The notes: generated by a model not told the origin, from the letters alone. Shown: positions 1 through 4,953, counted from the first letter of the stretch. The stretch is DNA of 9,125 bases from an uncultured Agathobacter sp. (GCA_934359755.1 CAKRLV010000053.1:1-9125), one strand, 5' to 3'. Translations and numbers: made by a program.

Positions 1-56
1 CCACAGAAACCTGCTGTTAAGCCGCATCAATTATCATAGAAGATCTGAATTTACAG

Positions 57-79
57 AAAAAAATTCACACCGTCGAGAA
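57..79 (-). terminator. Possible weak terminator after the amylase gene
   Basis: On the minus strand, about 27 nt past the amylase stop codon, TTCTC (79-75) can pair with GTGAA (68-64) apart from one T-T mismatch, around a 6-nt loop. Seven T residues follow directly (63-57). The T-run is good but the stem is short and weak, so this is only a candidate. Nothing else is recognisable in positions 1-105. Confidence 0.25.
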
Positions 80-105
80 CCCCAAAGCAGATGCTATTTC
101 TTTAT

Positions 106-1830
106 TTATATTATTGTAGTAAAATAATTAGTATACGTGTAAGTTCCGACAGTGCATGTGCTGCCTGAGCTTGTGAGATAGTAACCATTATTGTTTTTGA
201 TGTCGGTTTTTATATCGACAGTTTTGGTGCCGTTTCCATTTGTGAATATCAGTCCGCTTACATCAGCTGCAATTTCCATTTTGTAAACAGACTCGCCGTA
301 CTCATTGGTTTTTACATAGGTCATTTTGTTGCCTGGCCATGATGAGGTGTTAGTAGTGCCGCCCCAGGTGTATGCGTACACATCTCCCCAGTTCTGGTTG
401 TTTGTAAAGTAGACAGTAATCATATCTGTGACAGGATTGTCATCTAATTTATAGAATACTGCAATTCCAGTAGAACCGATTGTTCCAGAGATAGTGTCAG
501 CGGTTACGGTGAAAATATTTCCACTTATTTCATCCACATATGTTCCAGGCGTAGTATAGCTGCCGCCATTTGGAACAGACACCTGTCTGTTGCTGCCGTT
601 TCCAAGAACAAGGACTGCTCCACTTTCTCTTGTGACTATGGCGACATTATCAGAAGTCGTGTAATAATCTGCTTCGCCGTTGCAGGCATTGTGAAAATGG
701 TTCACAGCGGCGACTTCGTTGGATTTAAAGTGAGTGCTTCCCTTCTGGCCAACCATAATTGAAGTCTTGTTTGTCTGACTAGGGCGTGAAAAATATAAAG
801 CGGATGCACCATCACGGCTTGCGACAACTGCGTAAGCTCGGTCGATGGTATTTTGGTTGATGTATTTTGTCCATCCACCTTCGTCTGTATTGTTGGAATA
901 TGTATCATGGCTTTCAGCCCAGTATACGACCTCGTCATTATCAATTCCATTTACAGTTGTCCAGTTAGCATAGCTGGTTGGAACATTTCCTTTATTAAAT
1001 GCATCAAGAACATTTCCACTATATACGCTGTCCGTTACAGACATATAGTCTGTGTATTCGCTCATCAGCGAATTGGCAAGTGAAGTGTTATCTTTTACAG
1101 GTGTATCTAAGATTTCACCGTAGTTATACAAATCATCATCGATTACAGTATTCCAGAAATTGCATGATTCAGATGGCAGAGAAATATGTTTGGCGGCATC
1201 CCATCTGATACCATCAACGCCATCTGACTTAAGCTGGTTGATATAGTTGTGAACCTTCTGCTGTACATAGGAATGTTCTGAATTGATATCAGGCATCCCG
1301 ATATCGCCATGTGTTATCTCGTAGCGGTTGCTGTAGTTAATACTTCCGTTGTAGTTGTGCCAGTACTGGCTGTCTTTTAAAGAGTCATCAATATTTGAAT
1401 GATCTCCAGCAAGATGGTTGGCAACTACGTCTACTATGACGTGAATGCCATATCGGTCAGCCTCTGTACAAAGCCTCTGCAAATCTGATTCAGAACCAAG
1501 ACCAGAGTTTCCTACAGTGAAATTGTTAGGCTGGTATAAGTAATACCATATGCTGTTTCCGACCACGGCAGTCTGGGCTGGCGAAGTCTGAATTGATGAA
1601 AAGCCAGCAGCTGCAATGTTTGGCAATTCATCTATTATCTGTTGATAGGTCCAGTCAAAGCAGTGTAAAATCACACCGTCTTGTATATCATCTGTAAGTT
1701 CATAATACACGTTTTTATCGTTAGTAGAAGCGTAGCTTGTCTGTGGAGTGGAAAAAGAAAATGTACCAACACAAACAGCTGACGAAAGCAAAAGACTGAA
1801 AAATCTTTTGAAAATAAGTTTTCTTTTCAT
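106..1830 (-). CDS. Secreted alpha-amylase (GH13) with C-terminal CBM26-like starch-binding module
   Basis: Extracellular endo-acting alpha-1,4-glucan hydrolase that would cut starch into maltooligosaccharides. The 574-residue product starts with a signal peptide: basic MKRK, a hydrophobic core, and a likely cleavage after SYA at residue 34. The GH13 motifs are in order: DVVANH (134-139); GIRWDAAKH with nucleophile D211; GEILD with acid/base E239; and AESHD with transition-state stabiliser D309. The ESHD form and overall layout resemble the Bacillus/Lactobacillus-type amylases (GH13_28, from memory). Residues ~470-574 (ITVYFTNNQNWGDVYAYTWG onward) look like a CBM26-type starch-binding domain. 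There is no LPXTG anchor or SLH domain, so the protein is probably released. The start is fixed by GGAGG at 1841-1837, six bases before ATG. It appears intact and monocistronic, with codon use typical of a chromosomal gene rather than of the mobile segments to its right. Confidence 0.95.
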   Translation of the reverse strand: MKRKLIFKRFFSLLLSSAVCVGTFSFSTPQTSYASTNDKNVYYELTDDIQDGVILHCFDWTYQQIIDELPNIAAAGFSSIQTSPAQTAVVGNSIWYYLYQPNNFTVGNSGLGSESDLQRLCTEADRYGIHVIVDVVANHLAGDHSNIDDSLKDSQYWHNYNGSINYSNRYEITHGDIGMPDINSEHSYVQQKVHNYINQLKSDGVDGIRWDAAKHISLPSESCNFWNTVIDDDLYNYGEILDTPVKDNTSLANSLMSEYTDYMSVTDSVYSGNVLDAFNKGNVPTSYANWTTVNGIDNDEVVYWAESHDTYSNNTDEGGWTKYINQNTIDRAYAVVASRDGASALYFSRPSQTNKTSIMVGQKGSTHFKSNEVAAVNHFHNACNGEADYYTTSDNVAIVTRESGAVLVLGNGSNRQVSVPNGGSYTTPGTYVDEISGNIFTVTADTISGTIGSTGIAVFYKLDDNPVTDMITVYFTNNQNWGDVYAYTWGGTTNTSSWPGNKMTYVKTNEYGESVYKMEIAADVSGLIFTNGNGTKTVDIKTDIKNNNGYYLTSSGSTCTVGTYTYTNYFTTII

Positions 1831-1892
1831 GATAGACCTCCGTTAATAAAAAGATGTGTTTATGTAACTTCATAATAATCGGGCCCTTAATT

Positions 1893-1933
1893 ATTATATT
1901 TAATATTTTAAAAAATTTTCGTAAGCTATGCAA
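1893..1933 (-). promoter_or_regulatory. Possible amylase promoter region
   Basis: Two weak options lie upstream of the amylase on the minus strand. One is a perfect TATAAT (1898-1893) with no recognisable -35. The other is TTGCAT (1933-1928), a 17-nt spacer and TAAAAT (1910-1905). The first would give a 5' leader of about 55 nt. A poor -35 would suit an activator-dependent catabolic gene, but I found no convincing cre site, so the control is unknown. Confidence 0.3.
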
Positions 1934-2042
1934 TGGATATAATTGATATAAATGTATGAGAATATTTGTTATAGAACCATAATTGAAGCAAATTGTGTCG
2001 AATCAGTATGATAAAAATGGAGTTGTTGTTTTTATACGTACA

Positions 2043-2071
2043 TTGACAGTAAAAAAGTGAATATGTATAGT
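2043..2071 (+). promoter_or_regulatory. Strong sigma-A-type promoter with no gene behind it
   Basis: TTGACA (2043-2048), a 17-nt spacer and TATAGT (2066-2071) match the housekeeping consensus at 11 of 12 positions. Transcription would start near 2078 and run rightwards through a foldable region (2084-2155) into repeat R1. No forward open frame with a ribosome site follows, so any product would be a non-coding RNA, or the promoter belonged to a gene now lost. Confidence 0.5.
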
Positions 2072-2083
2072 TGGTTAGCTCAA

Positions 2084-2155
2084 CTAGCAACGAGAAATTT
2101 ATATAGAAATGAACGCATATACATGATCTCTCGGAATTCTGAATGATTATGCTAG
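2084..2155 (+). other. Foldable segment downstream of the 2043 promoter
   Basis: CTAGCA (2084-2089) pairs with TGCTAG (2150-2155), and just inside it CGAGA (2091-2095) pairs with TCTCG (2129-2133). These nested arms directly follow a near-consensus promoter. They could be part of a small RNA that continues into the R1 repeat, but the loops are long and there is no clear terminator. The rest of the gene-free stretch 1843-2395 apart from R1 holds nothing else I can name. Confidence 0.25.
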
Positions 2156-2175
2156 CGAAACTCTGGCATTGAACT

Positions 2176-2205
2176 TTGACAAGTAAATATTATCAGGCAT
2201 ATAAG
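2176..2205 (+). promoter_or_regulatory. Promoter-like pair overlapping the start of repeat R1
   Basis: TTGACA (2176-2181), an 18-nt spacer and TATAAG (2200-2205). The -10 lies inside the conserved R sequence but the -35 lies outside it and is absent from the other two R copies. It may therefore be chance, or a promoter that drives only this copy. Confidence 0.3.
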
Positions 2206-2306
2206 CTGAAAGGGCTATCGTTGCTGGTCACACTGTTAGATGTGAACAGTAGCATAGGTAGCTCACAGGATGTGCTGGTGATGCAAATACACATTGAAAC
2301 CAATAA
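2193..2306 (+). repeat. Dispersed repeat R, copy 1
   Basis: First of three same-orientation copies of a ~115 bp sequence running from TCAGGCATATAAGC to GAAACCAATAA. It differs from copies 2 and 3 at a few positions (one A missing near 2210, AACAG for AGCGG near 2236). The flanks are unrelated to those of the other copies, so R is a unit in itself. As RNA it can form a long stem: GCUAUCGU (2214-2221) with the arm ending GUAGC near 2243, closing over UCACA/UGUGA with loop CUGUUAGA. I do not recognise the family, and it is not a tRNA, a known riboswitch or an obvious IS end. Confidence 0.8.
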
Positions 2307-2395
2307 CAGATATTAAAGGGAAGAACATAACAATCCGTTCAAATAGTAACAATTTACTGATATCTAGAAAAGCAACGATTCAAGCAAAAAATAAT

Positions 2396-2442
2396 AAAAA
2401 ACTCCATCGGCTGCGGGCATCGCAAGTTTACGCAGCACAACC
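2396..2442 (-). ncRNA. Diverged second copy of the small RNA found upstream of the abi gene
   Basis: Read on the minus strand, this segment begins GGTTGTGCTGCGTA and matches the RNA at 3102-3170 at roughly 80% of about 41 aligned positions. The central stem is kept and covaries: GCTGCG (2436-2431) pairs with CGCAGC (2415-2410), where the other copy has GCTACG with CGTGGC. The conserved loop core CTTGCGA is present. The copy lacks the GTGGAG/CTCCAC terminator hairpin and runs straight from TGGAG into six T residues (2401-2396). It lies about 60 bp beyond the end of the truncated abi gene, so it may be a remnant of a second RNA-toxin unit or an independent RNA gene. Confidence 0.45.
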
Positions 2443-2448
2443 ATATGT

Positions 2449-2477
2449 ACAATAACATCACAGGGGATGTAAGTTAA
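2449..2477 (-). promoter_or_regulatory. Weak promoter-like pair for the second RNA copy
   Basis: On the minus strand, TTAACT (2477-2472), a 17-nt spacer and TATTGT (2454-2449) sit 6 nt ahead of the conserved GGTTGTG. This is close to the spacing seen at the intact copy (9 nt). Each hexamer has two mismatches to consensus, so expression of the second copy is uncertain. Confidence 0.25.
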
Positions 2478-2499
2478 TAAACTGTTGGCATATATTAAA

Positions 2500-3075
2500 T
2501 TATATTTTCCTGTATCGGCTGATTTTATATTGTACATCATTGGTGATATATTGGTACATTTTGGATACCTGTCCAAATGTAAATGCGTTCATAGCCACCC
2601 ATAAAGGCACATTTCCGTAAGTGGTGGCATGATGTACAATATATGTATACTTGCTTGGTAATGCAATTACTTTTTTCATAGAGTTAACCAGTCGGTTAAC
2701 ATTGGAATAATTCCTTTTGGTTAAAGAATAGTTGTGAATATTAAGATATTCAGTATCTTGTTCTCCGTATTTTGCGCAAAAGTAATATGAAAGTAAAGAT
2801 TTTATATGTCTTTCAACATGTAGTATATATTTTAGAAAAAGAGAACGGAGTTCTTCATCAAAATAGTAAAATGCAACTAATTCGTCGAATGTTACTCCGT
2901 ACTTGTATTTCTGTGATGGTGCGTGCTTAAATAGTTGTTTATATCCACCGATAAGAGAGTAGTAGCTTAGCTGTTCTAAAGTTTCAGAAGCTGATGTAAT
3001 ATCAGGGACAATAAGACCTTTTTCTTGCTGAAGCTTATTTAATGGTTGTTCATATGTGAAAAATGTCTTAAGCAT
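2500..3075 (-). CDS. Abi family protein (Abi_2/AbiF-like), C-terminally truncated
   Basis: Relative of abortive-infection proteins of the Abi_2 (AbiD/AbiF) family, which act as toxins that stop growth of phage-infected cells. The 191-residue product shows LSYYSLIGGYKQLF (36-49), a FDEELRSLFLKYI helix followed by VERHIKSLLSYYF (72-99), and YGNVPLWVAMNAFTFGQVSK (153-172), all typical of the family. Family members usually continue ~80-110 residues to a HEPN-type RN..AH..R motif. Here the frame ends at KISRYRKI before that point and I see no remnant in other frames, so the presumed RNase site is missing and the gene is probably inactive. I start at ATG 3075-3073 because AAAGGA lies 7 nt upstream. 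An in-frame start at 3165 would translate a terminator and small-RNA sequence, so I reject it. The gene follows a strong promoter, a small RNA and a terminator, so its expression would depend on readthrough. Confidence 0.8.
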   Translation of the reverse strand: MLKTFFTYEQPLNKLQQEKGLIVPDITSASETLEQLSYYSLIGGYKQLFKHAPSQKYKYGVTFDELVAFYYFDEELRSLFLKYILHVERHIKSLLSYYFCAKYGEQDTEYLNIHNYSLTKRNYSNVNRLVNSMKKVIALPSKYTYIVHHATTYGNVPLWVAMNAFTFGQVSKMYQYITNDVQYKISRYRKI

Positions 3076-3101
3076 AGAGTAGTCCTTTCTAAAATGGGTA
3101 T

Positions 3102-3133
3102 AAAAAAAGTGGAGCCCACGCATGGATCTCCAC
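3102..3133 (-). terminator. Intrinsic terminator between the small RNA and abi
   Basis: On the minus strand, GTGGAG (3133-3128) pairs with CTCCAC (3114-3109). Within the loop CCA/TGG can also pair around TGCG. Seven T residues (3108-3102) follow. It lies 26 bases before the abi ATG, so it would end most transcripts before the gene and let a fraction through, as in RNA-antitoxin modules where toxin output is set by terminator leakage. Confidence 0.8.
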
Positions 3134-3170
3134 CGGCCACGCGCCTCGCAAGCTACGTAGCACAACCACT
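3102..3170 (-). ncRNA. Putative small structured RNA upstream of abi (candidate RNA antitoxin or regulator)
   Basis: A near-consensus promoter and an intrinsic terminator delimit a transcript of about 69 nt ending just before abi. It begins near AGTGGTTGTG. Stem 1 is GCTACG (3161-3156) with CGTGGC (3141-3136), enclosing CTTGCGAGGC; the terminator hairpin forms the 3' end. A second, diverged copy at 2396-2442 preserves stem 1 through paired changes (A-T to G-C, and T-G to T-A), which argues for a functional RNA fold. Abi_2/AbiF genes have been reported to carry small antitoxin-like RNAs upstream; I recall this but cannot verify that this RNA belongs to that class. No credible reading frame lies within it. 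Confidence 0.6.
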
Positions 3171-3176
3171 ACAAAT

Positions 3177-3205
3177 AATATACCATTTACATTCGTCTAT
3201 GTCAA
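3177..3205 (-). promoter_or_regulatory. Promoter for the small RNA and abi
   Basis: Minus-strand TTGACA (3205-3200) is a perfect -35. A 17-nt spacer leads to TATATT (3182-3177), one mismatch short of... two mismatches at most from TATAAT. The predicted start is near 3170, at the first base of the conserved RNA. This is one of the strongest promoters in the window and there is no other gene to serve. Confidence 0.75.
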
Positions 3206-3323
3206 ACCGTATTTTGGTTAGTGGCATTAATAGTTTATGTGTTTTTATGTTCAATATTCTTGTTTTATTCAGCCTTAACATGTAGTTATCTAGAAATAGG
3301 AAAGAGTGGGTATGAAAAAGACC

Positions 3324-3438
3324 TCAGGCATATAAGCTGAAAAGGGCTATCGTTACTGGTCACACTGTTAGATGTGAGCGGTAGCATAGGTAACTCACAG
3401 GATGTGCTGGTGATGCAAATACACATTGAAACCAATAA
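3324..3438 (+). repeat. Dispersed repeat R, copy 2
   Basis: Second copy of the R element, 115 bp, nested in LR-A. Compared with copy 3 it carries A for G in ATCGTTACTGG and GGTAACTCAC. The stem formed by GCTATCGT and GCGGTAGC, and the inner TCACA/TGTGA hairpin, are intact. Its last bases provide the -35 of a promoter-like pair. Confidence 0.85.
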
Positions 3439-3454
3439 ATTTTTATGGTAGAAT
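3426..3454 (+). promoter_or_regulatory. Promoter-like pair at the end of R2
   Basis: TTGAAA (3426-3431), a 17-nt spacer and TAGAAT (3449-3454) preceded by TG one base upstream (extended -10). The -35 lies within the conserved R sequence and the -10 just beyond it. The same pair is conserved in LR-B but not after R1. Transcripts would run into the terminator at 3597-3632. Confidence 0.45.
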
Positions 3455-3526
3455 ATGAACGATATTTATAGTCTTTCTTATACTACATAAGGAAGGAAAA
3501 TATGTACTAAAAATCGATGTTATATA

Positions 3527-3549
3527 AAAGTGTGTAGTAAAGTGTGTAG
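3527..3549 (+). repeat. Tandem AAAGTGTGTAG repeats, first pair
   Basis: AAAGTGTGTAG occurs at 3527-3537 and 3539-3549, separated by one T. The same pair occurs at 4991-5013 and a single copy at 4759-4769. The left member is the end of LR-A. In each pair, GGAAGGATA (here 3558-3566) and a CCATGTGTTTG hairpin follow. The pattern suits the core or recombinase-binding sites of an integrative element, but no integrase is present to test that against. Confidence 0.65.
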
Positions 3550-3596
3550 CAGATATTGGAAGGATATATCAGATATCAGATATTTTGAATAATAAT

Positions 3597-3632
3597 CCAT
3601 GTGTTTGTAATTAAGCAAATGCATGGATTTTT
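3597..3632 (+). terminator. Intrinsic terminator T1 ahead of the toxin-antitoxin operon
   Basis: CCATGTGTTTG (3597-3607) pairs along all 11 positions with CAAATGCATGG (3616-3626), with two G-T pairs, around loop TAATTAAG. TTTTT follows (3628-3632). It would shield the AbrB/PIN operon from transcription entering from LR-A. Homologous hairpins occur at 4440-4477 and 5063-5100. Confidence 0.8.
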
Positions 3633-3679
3633 ATATTGAATTTTGAAGTATCTATCTTTCGGAATATATATGATTAAGG

Positions 3680-3713
3680 TTGATAAAATTATGAAAACTG
3701 GATATAATTATAT
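3680..3713 (+). promoter_or_regulatory. Toxin-antitoxin operon promoter with overlapping palindromic operator
   Basis: TTGATA (3680-3685), a 17-nt spacer and a perfect TATAAT (3703-3708). The -10 lies inside ATATAATTATAT (3702-3713), a perfect 12-bp palindrome. Antitoxins with AbrB-type DNA-binding domains usually repress their own operon by binding palindromes at the promoter, so this is the likely operator. The predicted leader is ~45 nt. Because the promoter lies inside the upstream in-frame extension of the antitoxin frame, it supports the start at 3760. Confidence 0.65.
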
Positions 3714-3759
3714 TGTAAGGAAAGTAAGGAATTTATTACCTGAGAATGGAGGTTTTTAT

Positions 3760-4017
3760 ATGGAATTAGCAAAAGTAACATCAAAAGGTCAGGTTACTAT
3801 ACCTATTGAAATCAGAAAGAAACTTGGAATTAAGAATGGTGATAAGATATTGTTTGTAGAGGAGTCTGGAAGAATATATATGATGAATTCTTCGATGGAT
3901 GCGCTTCTGGAAGCACAGAAAGCATTTGCAGGAGAGGCAGAAAGGCTAGGACTTAAAGATGATGATGATGTGATGGCAATGATAAAGGAGCTCAGGGAAG
4001 AAAGCGTGGTGAAGTAG
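3760..4017 (+). CDS. AbrB/MazE-type antitoxin of a PIN toxin pair
   Basis: The 85-residue product has an N-terminal SpoVT-AbrB swapped-hairpin DNA-binding domain. The hallmark KVTSKGQVTIPIEIRKKLGI spans residues 4-23, and GDKILFVEESGRIYMMN follows to ~residue 43. The remaining helical, acidic tail (ALLEAQKAFAGEAERLGL, then DDDD) is probably the part that wraps around and blocks the toxin. The start is ATG 3760 with GGAGG (3749-3753) upstream; an in-frame ATG at 3643 lacks a ribosome site and lies upstream of the promoter. Its TAG is immediately followed by the ATG of the PIN gene, so the two are translationally coupled, with antitoxin first as usual. It likely represses its own promoter together with the toxin. 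The pair may stabilise the surrounding mobile segment. Confidence 0.88.
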   Translation: MELAKVTSKGQVTIPIEIRKKLGIKNGDKILFVEESGRIYMMNSSMDALLEAQKAFAGEAERLGLKDDDDVMAMIKELREESVVK

Positions 4018-4416
4018 ATGAGAATTATGCTTGACACTAATGTACTGATATCAGTATTGCTTTTTCCTGGAGCTAAAATGAATGCAATGATGAATTATAT
4101 ATTCACACACCATCAGCTTGTATTGTCATCTTATGTTGTAGATGAATTAAAGAGTGTCGTAAGGAGAAAGTTTCCTAGTAAGGAGATTGCAATTAACAAA
4201 TTACTTATGATGATGAGCTTTGAATATGTTTATACGCCGGAGACGATAGAAAGCGGGCTCTTTGATATTAGGGATGTAAAGGATTACCCGGTTCTTTACA
4301 CAGCGATTATTGAAGATGTTGATATTCTTGTAACGGGAGATAAGGATTTTTCAGATATAGATGTTGAGAAGCCTGAGATAATGTCTCCTGCACAGTTTAT
4401 GGAAAAATTTTTATAA
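4018..4416 (+). CDS. PIN-domain toxin (putative ribonuclease, COG1569/PIN_3 type)
   Basis: The 132-residue product is a full-length PIN domain of the kind annotated as the toxin of AbrB-linked pairs. Acidic residues expected to bind metal are present: D6 in MLDTNVLIS, E43 in VVDELKSV, D86 and D89 in RDVKDYPVLYTA, and D108/D110 in LVTGDKDF. PIN toxins cleave RNA (tRNA, rRNA or mRNA, depending on the group) in the cytoplasm; the target here is unknown. The ATG abuts the antitoxin stop with only a weak GGTG ribosome site, implying coupled translation and lower output than the antitoxin. Nothing is missing, so the pair looks active. It ends 23 bases before terminator T2. Confidence 0.88.
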   Translation: MRIMLDTNVLISVLLFPGAKMNAMMNYIFTHHQLVLSSYVVDELKSVVRRKFPSKEIAINKLLMMMSFEYVYTPETIESGLFDIRDVKDYPVLYTAIIEDVDILVTGDKDFSDIDVEKPEIMSPAQFMEKFL

Positions 4417-4439
4417 GAATCTCAGAGAACTTAAAAAAT

Positions 4440-4477
4440 CCATGTGTTTGTAATTAAGCAGATACATGGATTTTTTT
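4440..4477 (+). terminator. Intrinsic terminator T2 after the toxin-antitoxin operon
   Basis: CCATGTGTTTG (4440-4450) pairs fully, with two G-T pairs, with CAGATACATGG (4459-4469) around the same TAATTAAG loop as T1. Seven T residues follow (4471-4477). A run of A residues on the left extends the stem, so it may work in both directions. Its T-run overlaps the first bases of LR-B. Confidence 0.85.
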
Positions 4478-4555
4478 ATGTTTAATATTCTTAATTTTAT
4501 TCAGCCTTAACATGTGGTTATCTAGAAATAGGAAAGAGTGCGCATGAAAAAGACC

Positions 4556-4670
4556 TCAGGCATATAAGCTGAAAAGGGCTATCGTTGCTGGTCACACTGT
4601 TAGATGTGAGCGGTAGCATAGGTAGCTCACAGGATGTGCTGGTGATGCAAATACACATTGAAACCAATAA
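4556..4670 (+). repeat. Dispersed repeat R, copy 3
   Basis: Third copy of R, 115 bp. This copy has the best internal pairing: besides the GCTATCGT/GCGGTAGC stem, TGTGAGC can alternatively pair with GCTCACA as a perfect 7-bp inverted repeat. That sets up two mutually exclusive folds. The other copies carry one mismatch in this alternative helix. Confidence 0.85.
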
Positions 4671-4686
4671 ATTTTTATGGTAGAAT
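4658..4686 (+). promoter_or_regulatory. Promoter-like pair at the end of R3
   Basis: TTGAAA (4658-4663), a 17-nt spacer and TAGAAT (4681-4686) with an upstream TG, identical to the pair at 3426-3454. Transcripts from here would read the pyrE-like start and then meet the two terminators at 4843-4881 and 4894-4938. Confidence 0.45.
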
Positions 4687-4758
4687 ATGAACGATATTTA
4701 GAGTCTTTCTTATACTACATAAGGAAGGAAAATATGTACTAAAAATCGATGTTATATA

Positions 4759-4769
4759 AAAGTGTGTAG
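4759..4769 (+). repeat. Single AAAGTGTGTAG copy at the end of LR-B
   Basis: Matches the left member of the pairs at 3527 and 4991. The 232 bp from here to the next copy at 4991 are bracketed by this sequence as a direct repeat, consistent with insertion or site-specific recombination at this motif. Confidence 0.6.
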
Positions 4770-4831
4770 TTAGGCATTTATGGAATGACAATAGTGGTAC
4801 AGACCACATAAACAGGAGGTTTTAAGATACA

Positions 4832-4885
4832 ATGGAAGCATACAAGCAGGAATTTATAGATTTCCTGCCTGTCCATTTTTTATAG
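4832..4885 (+). pseudogene. Remnant of a pyrE-like 5' end (or short leader peptide)
   Basis: A good ribosome site (AGGAGG at 4814-4819) precedes ATG 4832. The frame reads MEAYKQEFIDF, then LPVHFL and a stop: 17 codons in all. The first 11 residues match what I recall of the N-terminus of clostridial orotate phosphoribosyltransferase (PyrE), after which the similarity stops. This is therefore likely a fragment of pyrE with its ribosome site, or a leader copied from it. An intrinsic terminator hairpin overlaps the second half of the frame. The assignment rests on a short match from memory and could be wrong. Confidence 0.35.
4843..4881 (+). terminator. Intrinsic terminator overlapping the pyrE-like start
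   Basis: CAAGCAGGAA (4843-4852) pairs with TTCCTGCCTG (4862-4871) except for one A-C mismatch, around a 9-nt loop. Six T residues lie at 4876-4881. The left arm lies within the codons YKQE of the pyrE-like remnant, so translation of that frame would compete with the hairpin. Confidence 0.7.
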
Positions 4886-4893
4886 ACCTCGTG

Positions 4894-4938
4894 AATGCCA
4901 TCAAATGCTTGATTTTACAGGCTTTGAGGGCATTTTTT
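4894..4938 (+). terminator. Strong intrinsic terminator
   Basis: A three-part stem. AATGCC (4894-4899) pairs with GGCATT (4929-4934), TCAAA (4901-4905) with TTTGA (4923-4927), and GCTTG (4907-4911) with CAGGC (4918-4922), around loop ATTTTA with only one A-G mismatch and one bulged T. A six-T run (4933-4938) follows. Together with the hairpin just upstream it forms a double stop that isolates the tnpV side from LR-B transcription. Confidence 0.8.
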
Positions 4939-4953
4939 GTTAGAGAGGAAACT

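Larger units (their letters stand above)
3242..3538 (+). repeat. Long direct repeat LR, copy A (contains R2)
   Basis: About 297 bp running from TTTTTATGT through R2 to AAAGTGTGTAGT. It is matched at 4473-4770 with only about nine differences and one single-base length change, i.e. near 97% identity. The two copies flank the AbrB/PIN operon. Inside are R, a promoter-like pair, and AAGGAAGG followed by ATGTACTAA (3502-3510), a ribosome site and start codon leading to an immediate stop. The repeat therefore looks like the upstream control region of a gene whose body is missing. Recombination between the copies would delete the toxin-antitoxin segment. Confidence 0.9.
4473..4770 (+). repeat. Long direct repeat LR, copy B (contains R3)
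   Basis: About 298 bp, near 97% identical to LR-A at 3242-3538 and in the same orientation. It contains R3, the TTGAAA/TAGAAT promoter pair, and the same AAGGAAGG-ATGTACTAA start-stop. Homology with LR-A breaks after AAAGTGTGTAGT. In copy A the second AAAGTGTGTAG follows at once, while here a 232 bp insert intervenes before the pair at 4991-5013. Confidence 0.9.

Noticed and set aside
2072..2100. tRNA-like D-arm (GGTTAGCTCAACTAGC)
   Set aside because: No acceptor stem, anticodon arm or T-arm can be assembled around it.
3076..3165. 30-residue N-terminal extension of the Abi protein
   Set aside because: It translates across a small RNA and an intrinsic terminator, has no ribosome site at its start, and the start at 3075 has a good one.
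3643..3759. 39-residue N-terminal extension of the AbrB-type antitoxin
   Set aside because: The operon promoter lies inside it, and GGAGG fixes the start at 3760.
4546..4668. Minus-strand open frame across R3
   Set aside because: Short, without a ribosome site, and the conserved pairing suggests RNA rather than protein.
2193..4670. R copies as a CRISPR array
   Set aside because: Only three copies, each ~115 bp and more than 1 kb apart, with no short regular spacers and no cas genes.
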